DNA from: Smittia aterrima
Lineage: Eukaryota; Arthropoda; Insecta; Diptera; Chironomidae
Reading direction: 5' to 3'
Length of the DNA stretch: 64,000 nucleotides
Assembly (NCBI GenBank): GCA_033063855.1
Contig: CP093829.1
Coordinates: 8,628,243 to 8,692,242, forward strand
The notes beneath the pieces were generated by a model that was not told the origin of the DNA, searched no databases, and was given only the letters and a program-made list of their open reading frames with translations. Shown piece by piece: positions 50,001 through 62,000 of this stretch. Every line of letters begins with the position of its first letter. Position 1 is the stretch's first letter. The translations under genes were made by a program, and so were the position numbers.

Positions 50001-53000
50001 CATCAAACGAACTTCAAAGCAAGGAAATTTAATTATTAAACTCAATAAAAATGCAAATACATCATAAATGCAATTTTGTTCGCGATGGAATTATCATCTG
50101 CGTGGGCGTAGCGCTTTCATTTCAATAATAATCTTGTGCTTGTTAATCCTGATGTTTGCTGGCTGGGCTTTCGAGTGTTTCTTTTCGGTTAAAGTCAAAG
50201 GAGCTTAAAATTTATCGAGAAAATAAAAAAATTGTTCTTTCCTTGTTCGCTTTACTCGACTTAACATGAGAACCGTCCAACAGAGCAAATCAAGAAGAAG
50301 TTGAATGCGCTTTAATGTGTGCGAGAGTCTTGCGGTAATTATTTCATTTGAATAAGAACTTTTTCCGCTTGCTCTGGTTGAAGCAAGTGCATCTGACAAA
50401 AATCGATAACTTAAAGTGACTTGTGGGAGTTCATAAATCTAATTTTTTTCCTCCTCGGATGTTGTCGGATGTAGACAAGCTGTAGCTTCGATGTCATCAC
50501 CTCGAAGAATCAAGTAATTTATATGCCGCATGCACGACAAAATCAATTTCTGTTCTCATGATTCAATCGATCGAGATCTCTGAGAAGAGAGGAAATTCCT
50601 TAAAAGTTTCCTTTTGTTCTCCTTAACGACGTGAAAGATTTTCTGTTCCGTCTACGAGTCCTCGCTCGTTTCTTCTCATGCCATAAAAATGTCTACCTAC
50701 ATGCTCGCAAAGCCAGGGATCTCTCCTTTCACAGTTTATGAATGAATCGGAAAGGAATTGTTTGGGTTGGAAGAAGAAAAGAAGTTTCTTCTCATTATTG
50801 TTTGTCTCATGTTTATTTTAAAGCGATTTATTTCGCTTTTTCGTATATCTGCGGTGGTTCTTCATTCTCATTGTCTAAAGTCTCGAATTAGAGTTGCACA
50901 CACGAATACAACAGAAGGACAGAAACGGAGAAACTTTGCTTTGGGCGGATGTCGATTAAAATTCGCTGATAAGACACCCGAAAGCTTCATTTAACACATT
51001 CGAGTGGAACGTGAAGACGCGAAGAAGAGAGAGAAGTCTAATAAATCATCAGACGATTTAAGTAGCCGTGTGAGGCACGAACTAAGAGAGAAAGAGATTT
51101 TCTTTCTTTCGATTTTTATCTGAGCCGTGTTTCGAGTGAAACGCACGACATCCGAGAGTCTCACTTTAATATGCTTACGAACATATTAATGATTGCTGAT
51201 GATCAAAATTCCAGTTTCCTTTATCTCCACTAAATGTTTCGTCGTTTGCTTTCTCGATTGCATTAAGTGGTGTTTGGTGTCTTATTCATTTGGAGCTGCT
51301 GCCGCTGATATCTACAAGAAAACCTTTTCTTTCGGAGATTTATTCATTTGGTGGGGCCTCTCGATATCAGGTTTCTTCTATAAAATACTTTTATTAATTT
51401 CCATTGTGTAAAAGCTCGAGAGAAATTAATGTTTTGTCTCTGTAAAGTAATTAATTTCATCTCACCCAGCGCATTGTTCCATCGTCCGCCGAAAAAACAA
51501 AAATAATCGAGGAACGACAGAAAATATTTAACTGTTTCGCTTCTCGCTTTCGTCTGTTGATAACATTTGTCTTCTTGCCTTCAGCCAAGCCGTGCCTTTT
51601 GTCTTTCTGCCACCGCCAAACTTTGCTTCGCTCAAATGAGAAACTAAAAACTAACATTTAAATTAATTTCCAGTAGAAATATGGCAATAAATCGCTGGGA
51701 ACATCATTAATTAAATCTCTGATTCATCTGCGATCGCTCTGTAAAGTTTTATTTTTTGTACTCTCCATCGGATCTGGTAGCTTGCGAATATTTTTTTTTC
51801 GTTCCGCGGTTCTTAATGGCTTTTGTTTTTTGGCTCGAATGGCGTGAAAATCAAACGTTAATTTATTTCCCCGGCACTTTCATCGTTAATTTATAAGTTC
51901 AAAATCGCTGATTCTTTCCACCCCCATCTCTCGCTTCCTCGATTGATATCTTCAATTAAAAAAATAGAGCTGTAAACGGTAGAGACTTTAGACTTCACGG
52001 AACTGTACCGCAGAATTTAATTCTTAGACGAAGAGAGAGATAATCAGTCGCAACATGTGTACGAGTAAGAGACTCTGGAAAGCGAAGTGAGGGCTCCCCT
52101 TCGATATGGCAATCAGATTAGTTTTCCTTTTTCTTTCACACTGCTTGTAAATTGTTGACGCCCGCTGTTGTCGTCGTTGTTCGTATCCAAAAAAAAGCAG
52201 AAAGAAAGACAAACACGAAATGTAAAAAGCCGGAGCGAGGAGATTGTTGTACAATATGTGTTATGATCGTGATTATCAGCAACTTTAAATCAGGAGCAGG
52301 CCATTTAACGAGGACTGCGCATTTCGATGGAAGGGAAAGAAGAGTCAATTGAAGTGTCGCCTTGGTCATATGGTGCGAGAGATGTTCAGTCATCGTCAGG
52401 TAGAAGGGAAAAGGAGAGAAATATCTTCGAAAAATTTAATTTGGAGAAAAATGTGTCATGTTTTATTTGGATTTGGCATTCTCCGCTCTTCACGGGACTT
52501 CGCTTCACGAGAATATGGGATTGGTGAACTCGAAAGTAATTTATTTATTACATGAAACGTTTCATTTCGTCTTCGCCTTCGCTACCATTTGAGGTCGTTA
52601 GTGAGGACTGTGTGAGTCCTTTCGAACTATAAAATTTGATTATTTATTAGCTCACGTCATTCCATATGACGGTTTTTAAGCTCGCTCGATTTCTTTTATT
52701 TGGTGTTTATTCTAGAAAACTATTTTATTGCCAATGAGTTTTCTTTCTTTTGTGGACGGGAGGACAACGACAAAATGAAATTCGAGAGCGTGCGCATTAG
52801 TTGTGCATTAGTGAAAAATCTCATCGTAAAACAGTAAAACTTTATGTTCGGGTGCAATCATAAATTACTTTACTTTTTATTTGAGGTTGAACTTTGATCT
52901 GTTGGCAGCTGAAAAAAAAACATTTAATCTTCTTGCAAAGCTTGCAATTAACTCGACTCACCGCATCCTGTCTTCCAACTCATTCTGCACTCAATCAAAA

Positions 53001-56000
53001 CAATTTTTGAGCTGACGAAAACTTAATTTGCTCGCAAGATAGTCGCAAAGTTATGGCGGCGCCGCAACAACAAAGTTCCGTTCTTAATTAAATTGAATTA
53101 AAAATCCAGCAACGAGCGAAAACACAGACTTGAACAACATTCATTGTTACTTGTTTTATTTGAATTTATGAATGGAGTTTGATCACCTTCGAAGTCGAAA
53201 AAATTTTGTTAGTCAGCATTGAATGTGAATTACGTTGAAGTTTAAGTGCTGGAGTGGCCTAAAGGAAGTGATCGCAAAAAAAGATCCAACGATATGAGCT
53301 GACGATGATATTCGAATATCAATTGAACGATTCCGATTAATCATCAAAACTCAAACTTGCCAATTATTTTCTGCTTATTGTCAACGTGACGATAATTGCA
53401 TTTTAGCTGTAAATTTGCAATTGTTTCAACGACTTTGCATTTATCGATAACAGAAAAAACCAATTTACATCGAATTATGGAGGCGGCTCGCGATGATATC
53501 ATTTCATTGATGAATTAGGAACACGGCGCGCGGGGAAATTTATTATTCACGTTCGCTGCTTGTGACTTTACAAATTTTCAAATTGAAGAAAACATTTGAT
53601 GTCTCTGTCATTCTTCTATCGCTCGGGATCAGCCTCGGCAAAAGACAAAAGGCCAACGAGGATAATAAAATGCATTTTTATGGCTCCTTCTTTTATTAAA
53701 CCTCTCCGAACGGAACATCTACAATAGTTTTTCTTTTGACATTTTATATATTTTTCTTAGCTCCGTCTGCTCTTTCTTATCTCGGAACGTATATTTTGTT
53801 AGACGTTGTATAAATTAAAATTCAGTTTCGAGAGTCGCAAGAAAGACAATTTAATTTTCGGTCAGCAGTTTAAAGCTCAATAAAACGAGAATCTCTCTTG
53901 AGAACTCTCGACCCGCACAAAAATATTTTAATTTCGAGAAAGAAAAAAGTTTTATTGCGCTTTACTCATTTCGGCGTTCAAGCTTTTGACTCGATGGCAG
54001 AGGAATCTTTGTTTTACAAGAAATTACATTAAAAACAACATACAAAGACTCAGCTCAGCGACTGTTATATTTTAACGATCTATAAACAGGTAATTTTAGA
54101 ACGCTGAGCACCGCCAACACGTTAAACGTTGAAGTTTGTTAGCCAAAGCAATCTGGAAGAATTTGAAAAGTTTGTCAAACAATTCAATCAAAATTTATTT
54201 ATTATATCATATATTTAATATATTATACAATATAATATATAATTATATTAAATATATTTCGCGTCACGTAATTAACAAACGCCCCCCATTCCGAATTATT
54301 CATTCGGAGAAAAATGTACAATAAAAGGTGAGATTTTATCTTCTCCAATCTCCCCCGAAACTCATTTTTCGCCTTAATTTTATTTTATTTCACATAAACA
54401 AGCTCGAAACAACAAAATCGGGAGGAAACACTCAAGAATCAGCTTAATTAATTAGATTTAGTTAAAATTCCTCTGATCGGAGAAGCTTCGAAGGAATGTG
54501 TGAGAAGTTGAGACCACCTGATGAATGCTCATGAGTCTGCGGATGTCATTGAGATCTTCGCAATCTTTCGAGTTATTAGACTTTCGAGTCATGCACTCTC
54601 TGGTATCAGCGTGCAGTCACACACGGGACAGATGTTTTCTTCATTTCAAGAGAAGAAATATTTAAATTCTCTGCTTCATTTCTCGATGAGCTTACACGAA
54701 AAGACCGACAGACGCAACTGAGAGGAGCAAAAAAAAAAGAAAAAAAATCATTCGGAAGTGTTTTGAATAAATTTTATGTTTTCTTTTAAAACAAAATTAA
54801 GAAAAAATTATTATGAATAAATTCACTCGAAATTAAGGAGGAGAATGGAAAATAAATGAGTCGATTTGAATATTCACAGAACGAGAAAGACACGAAGATG
54901 TCTATCGCTCGCAACATTACAATGCCTTTTACAAAGAATAAGAAACAGTAAAATATCACACACTGAGAGAGTTATGCCTTCTCGCCTCGGCCTGTAAATA
55001 TCTCTCTCAGCTTTTTTCCGCGTTTGCGACTAGTCGTGGTCCAACAATCATTCCATCTTGAAATGAACGTCATTATCTAAGCATTTGAGGATTTATTGAG
55101 ACAAAGACGATGCTGTGATAAAGGTTTCTCTCACGCTAAGCGACGTCCAGGGAAGCGAAGAGCAATAAAAACTTTGATTAAGATGCCGATCGAACACATT
55201 ATGACGGTTTTCGGGATCGTGAACAAACGAGTCCATAAATATCGTAGGAAATCAATAAAATCGCTTTAATCATCTCATCATCCGTTGGTAGCCGAATTAA
55301 TAAGTTAGCGACGTGATAAGTGCTAGTTGTGATCACAATCGCTTAGATACGCTTTGAGAGAAGTGAAATAATCGTTCGCGGCATAATTATACACACTTCA
55401 ATTTAACGGTTAATTAGCATAAAAATATCTCTTCAGATAAAGATCAAGCATGTTTATTATTATTTCTCGTTCTCTTCGTGAGGGAAATGTCGGAATAAAG
55501 ATGTTTTTCTGTTTTTTGTTTTCGGAGCTCCGAGAGTGTTAAGCGATTGAGTTCTTACTCGAGCAGCCGCTCGCTCACTCGATCGCTGCCAGCGCTAGAA
55601 AGTTTCTTTTTATGTAAATGCACTTTTTCTTTTTCATGTGTTTCTTACGCTTCATGTCAATATCAATTTCCTTAATTTTCTGTAAACGTTTTCATTTGAA
55701 ACATTTCTCGGTTTTTGCGGCAAACAAAACGAAAGAGCGACAGACACAAAAACAAGACGATGTGTCAAAATATAAAAACTCTGGAGCTCGTATCTTCGTC
55801 TTTTGATCAGATCATCACGTCACAGTTGCTCTCATTTCATTTACATAATTGTTTTTACTTTTCAAAGGTCACGAACCTTAGGAGATTGAAAATCAATTAT
55901 TAAAAGGTGTTTATTAAATTTAATCACCTGTCATTACGTTTGAAAGTGAGTTTATAGCTTTGCTTGTGTGTTTAAATAAAAACTTCATCGTTAAATAACT

Positions 56001-59000
56001 TTAAGTGCATAAATATTTTTATTGCTTCTCCGTCCTCTGCTCAGTGAGAGCAAACAATCGATTGAGGATTAGCGGGACGCTCACTGCAGGTGTCGAAATG
56101 TGAAGACGTGAAAAAGAGTTTTATTTCGATCAAGAGCTAATTGAAAATCACAATAAAAAGTGAACTTATCAAAGTGTTTTCATTCACGAATGCTTAACAA
56201 TGTCGCAACTACAAGTTGTTTAATTGATTGCGGAACCGTAAGCAGTGACGTTCGAAACAGCTTTCCATTAAGATTTTTATAGTAATTTGCCTTCTGAGCT
56301 CACATATTTCACGATTAGCTGATTGGTTGTAATTTGTCGTTTAATTCGATCATTTCTACACAACTTTATTCGAAATGTTAAAACCATTTCCCTGCTCTAA
56401 TGCAAACCCGAGAGCTTCTGTTAATTTACTTAAACTATAAATTGTAATCAATGAGCCTAACATACTTTCGCATTAATTAGCAAGCGCCTACAGTTTGCGC
56501 TAGTTAAGCGAAGTGAGCAGATAAGCGAAGAGAAGAGCTTTGATGTAATCTAAAGCTTGCACGTTTCACGATCTCGGGTTTGTTTCTTACGCCTCAGCCA
56601 TTCGTGTGCAGAAAAAAAGCGAGTGTCACGATGAAAAATGTTCATTTGGGCTCACTAAAAGAGCTACAAGCAGAAACAGGCAGCAGAACAACGAAGGTAA
56701 TATAGCAAACATGAAGATGGCGTCATGCGATCATGAGCTAGCTCCGTCACGCTCGAGACTTTCTATCAATCTACGAGCGAGCGAGGAGTCAAAACATTCA
56801 AAGCTTCCCCTCTCGTGTTTACTTTTGTTTGGTGCCGTTTCAATTTAATTTCATCCACCGATATCACTTTCGAGATTTTTGCGTGTAAACTAAAGCTAAC
56901 GCAACAATTTCATTTTTTGTTTTTGTCGGTCGATCGAGGAGCGAAACGAGGAGAAAAATGCGCTTTAATGCAATAATACAGGTTGCACATTAAATGTAAA
57001 AGCGAAACTCTATATAAGCTCATGTCGCTTTAGGTTTCTGGAAAGCCGAGAAGGCAGCGAATGCGAAGTTGAAATATATTAATTTTATAAGCTCTGCTTA
57101 TGTTTTCTTCTTCGCCTCCTGTTCGATTCCCCCCAGTAATGCAATTACAAATACCTTTTTATGTAATTTGCTTGAAACCAATGTAATGTTTCTTTAATGT
57201 AGTTTGCTCACGGATGGCTTTACAGTCGAAGAGAATGTTTCGAGTGTCTCTAAGTCTTTAGCGAACAATCTAAAAGTATATCGAGAGTCGTGAGCTGGCG
57301 CGTGAGTCAATGCATAAATCAGATTTTGACGCAATTTGTCGTGTCTTTCGAGGAAAGACTTTAACTTCACAACAACATCAATTAAAATCAACTTAAACGG
57401 TTAATATTTGGACATGTCAAGCGATTTTCACCATAAATTATCAACCAAATCCGCTACAAATACAAATGTAACAAATTTGTTTATACAACAATGACAAGCT
57501 ATGAATATGATAATTTTTCAGCTTTTATAAAGCTTCTTCATGATGACGAAAGAGCAACTCTATGAAAGGAGTGATAGGGTAGAGGTCGGAATTGGGAGAC
57601 GTCTCTCTCTCTCTTCTCTATTTGTTGTTGAGGATTTAAGAAAAAGACAAACACTAATAAGCCGAAAAATGAATGCATAAGAACACGACGGAGAATGAAA
57701 GGCACACAAAATATTCATATGTTAATTTTTAATCCGATTTTAATAACATTATAGTTGTACGATTATATTTAATATCGTTTGCTGCTACACACAAAGCCGA
57801 AGCTTCTCTTCTTTAGTTCTTTATTTTTATTTCGTTTGCCAACTGATAAATCCCTCGTCTGTGTTAACAAACAAGTAAATTACAGAAAACACGACTTTTT
57901 GAGCTTTAATTTAATACTCAGAGTTGAACTAGACGAATGCAAAGTAGCTTCTTAGCTTCGACTTAACTTTAATTTATGCAAACATGCATTCGAAGCTATT
58001 AAACGCTGATTTATCTTCTACAAGGAACTAAATTAACAAATAATAAGATTTTAATATCGTTCAGCTACCATTTCCATAAACTCGAAATATTTCAAGCGGC
58101 GAGAGCTCAATAAAAAGAGTTGTTACGAGGAAATAAAATAAATCTTTTCTAACCGTGGTCCAAAGCATCGACTCGATATCTCTCAATCCATTGAAAAGCA
58201 TAAGAATAGAGAGCTCCAGCTTCGCTTTATTATGTGAAACAAAAAACTTGTTTTAAAGACACTTTTGATCAAGCAGAAAAGAGGAGAGAGAGAGAGAGTG
58301 AGTGTTGCCAGACGGATGAACGAGTCGTCTCTTTGATGTTTCTCGCTTGTTAAAAAATTTCATTCGGCTTCGAGCTCAAAAGAAAACGTTTTTATGGAAA
58401 TTAACTTCTCTAGCATAATTTTTGAGCAACATAAATTTTAAATTAAGTGAACATTAATTAACGAATAAATTTAATTTTAAATGGATTCGGTGAGACGATT
58501 GATTTTATTTAAAAATATTTGACAAACAACATTCTTGGAAGTCATTCAAATGATTCTGAAAAATTAAAAACCTGAGCAGGAAGCTTATTCAATTAGAACT
58601 TATGTTCATCAAATTTTTATAAATTATCTCCTCGCCTCGATGAGACAAGAGTTGTCCATTCACGAAACTGTAATCGTTATTAATGACTCCTCAAAGTATT
58701 AACGATTGAATCGAACCGAAAATGGATTCTCGACTTGCAAGCTGTATTTACCATCAGAGGGAATAAAAGGAATAATATTTTTCAAGATTTATTCTCTATG
58801 CAAACATCAAACAAATATTTATTTGTGTTTTCAGTGTCGAAGGACAATCGATTTATGAGATTAAAGAGACCTCGAATTTCCCCGATGAACATTGTTCGAA
58901 CATCAGACCAATATTTGCTTTCGAGATCATCATTGTTAATGCTCCTAAAAATAACTCTAACTTCACTCTCACTTTAAACTGAGTTTTAAGTCCAATAAAT

Positions 59001-62000
59001 GAGTTCACCACAGAACAAAATCTTCTTTAATGATTATTGATTTATTTGTTTGCCTTGTGGCCTTAACTTGTAATTTATCATTTTACCTTGTGTCATTTCG
59101 TTCTGCGCGACTTTAGGAAGCCTTAAAAGACTCTTACATAACTCAAAGAGTTAACACAACATCAAAACTTAATCAAAATGTAAAAGCGAACAAAGTTTCC
59201 GTGTCTCATGTTACTTGCGAGTCTCCGATGTCATTTGCTCCGTTTCTTAATCGTCATGCAAAGTCGAGCGAATGAAAAAACCATAAACTCGTGTAGACAC
59301 ACGAAATTCGAGAAATTAGCGAAAACGAAAAAAAAACTGGAACGAGAAAAATTTTATAAATTGTTTTATTTTGTTCGTCTAAGTTTGTAACCGCGCATGA
59401 GCAACGAAGTTGCAAGTAATCGCTGAGATTTAATTGTTTTCGTCTGAAAGTCTGCTCATGACTTTGAAACTCAGCGCTCAATAAAATGGCTGAAGAAAAA
59501 AAATTAGCGCTCGCTCCTTTCGATCATCTCACTCATCTCCTCCATTTTGACGAAAAGCGAGAACTTTTATATTTTACGATTGAAAATAAACAAACATTAA
59601 TAATTCGTTTTTATTAGAAGACATAAAACTTTTAAATTAGATTCTGTTCGAGCAGTTAACTCGATCGACGAGAGACGAGGGGTTGCGTTGCATTTTCGAT
59701 ATTTATTCAGGACGAACGAGGACGACGAATCAAAATGTTTTATTCTCACCTATTTCATCGGTTTAAGTACATTAAGCATAAATAGTCTCATAATGTGAAT
59801 GAGAGATAGTTTGTTGACGACGATGAACAAACAAACATGAAGGGGGAAAGAAAAAAAGAAATCATTAAGCTGGAACAATGTAAAGGGAAAGAAGCGAGAG
59901 AATTTGTTTAAATGCGGTTCCATGAAATATTTTTATGAGCTGCAGTTGGAACAACAGAAATTTATTACACTCGCAAGGGCGTTCGTGCTAAGTGAACAGA
60001 AGGAAAATGGTGGCGAAGCAAAGCGATGAGTCTTATGCAAGGCGCAAACTATTAAAGATCGCAAATTATATCGGAAGGCGCCATATTTAATTCACCATCG
60101 TCGCTACTTACTAGACTCACTTGCTTACCTATCCGCACGTTAACATATTGCCACGAATACTTGAATGGTTTTTCATGCATGAATGAGCAAAAGTTTCCTT
60201 CCTCGCTGGGGTCGTCAGCGAATAACAAACGAGCCAACGACTAAGTGAGTTAACGTATCCTTTTTTTATTTCTCACTCGCTCACACATGTCAGTACATAA
60301 ATTTGCTGTGTTTCTCCTAGTTCACGAAACAGACTTTATAGCGAGCCCATGTTTTATGCTTACGTTAGTTTAGTTGCCGTTGTTCTACATATTATTAAAA
60401 ACCGAGTGGAAGGACGATAATCGGATAAAGCAGCAACGTCGAGGGCAAGGCGTGGTTATTGTAGTTCTTTACTGGTTTCCATAAACAAAAAAGGGGTTGC
60501 AAAGGCTGAAATAAATTAACTTTTTTACAGCTAAATAGTTTTGTTTAGAGATAATCGCCTTCAACACGGCTGCGAAGGAAAAACTAGGAAATTATATTCG
60601 CTCACAAGACAGAGAAGAAGAGATTGTTCCGTTTTAATTTAATTTTGTTCATTCGCCCTTTGTCGCTTTGAGCCTAAACATATTTTGTTCAAGACGTCAA
60701 TCGCTTCCTATGCAGTTTCGGAACCGTAAAAAGGACAACAATCGACTAATCGGCTTAGGATTTTTATTATTCCGATGTCATTTCATTATTTTTTTCTACA
60801 ACAAACACGAAACTGTAACAACACAAAAATAATTTTTGATGAATTTATTGAAATGTGCAAACTGTCGAGTTTCGACTTGCTCGACTGTCGGTTCAATGCG
60901 TTCAGAGGAGAAATGTGCAATAAAGTCCTTTTGTTATGAGATGTGACTTTATATTTAATCAGATTAAATTAAAGCAAGAGCTCAGAGTTATGAGCAGTCG
61001 TACTTGCATGATATTGAGTCATGGCAAACACATCTTCATGTCGTCGAGATCATTTAACGCTCGAATTCAATTCCCTATGCATGAAATGATTTGCTGTGTG
61101 AAAGTTGATGACAGCAACGAAGAGAGTGGAGACTGCATTCATAAATATTGACACAGATGGCAGATATTTCTCATTAGACTCGGCCATCTCAATGTTTTAC
61201 ACATTCAACGAGCAAAAAAATGAGAAGAGTAGGGACAAGAACTCGAGGCGATCAATATTTGCGAAGCTCTAAGCATGAAATTCTCAACTTCAGTGTTCAC
61301 CTTTCTTGGTTGCCGCTCATTTTGAGTTGTGTTCCTTTCAAGCTCTGTTTGAGTTTCTAGTGTGTCACTGTTTGACGTTTTAAATAATAATTTTTGACAC
61401 TGTGATTTTTTCGCTGAAAGCTGAAGAGACGAGAACAAATATCCGAAGATAGCAAATATTCCCGGAGAAGTTTAGTCAATCATCGATCGCCCGACAAAGA
61501 ATTTTATTTTAATCATTTAATAAAACATTAAATATTTATTTTTTTGTTGCCTTTTCATCCATCGCTTGGTGTCAATTTTCAAACTGATGATTGGATTTGT
61601 TCTCCTTTGTTCTATCCCGCGTTTTCATTTTTTTTTTGTCTCGTTGGCTTTAACACGATGAAGAGAGCGTTAATGTACCCGAAAGCAAATCAAAGCATCG
61701 AGTTTCCAGTTTCTAATTTTATTATTTGCCATTGCCTTCGACTCGAAGAGCTTCGGGCGATGTCGAATCGTGTATGATTAGTTTCCTGGAACATGTAGAT
61801 CGACTTTGTCGCAACAAATAATCGTTTTCTGTCTTGGCTCGACTTTTCGAAACATGTTTCGTAGCGACATCGAAGGCTTTATTGAATTAATTGTCGAGCA
61901 ACAAGCGCTGCTTTATCAATTAGGTGTACAAGTATCTTCGTGTATTGAATATTGTTTACTCAATAAATCAAAAGAGCTCACTCTCTGTTCAAAAAAAGCA

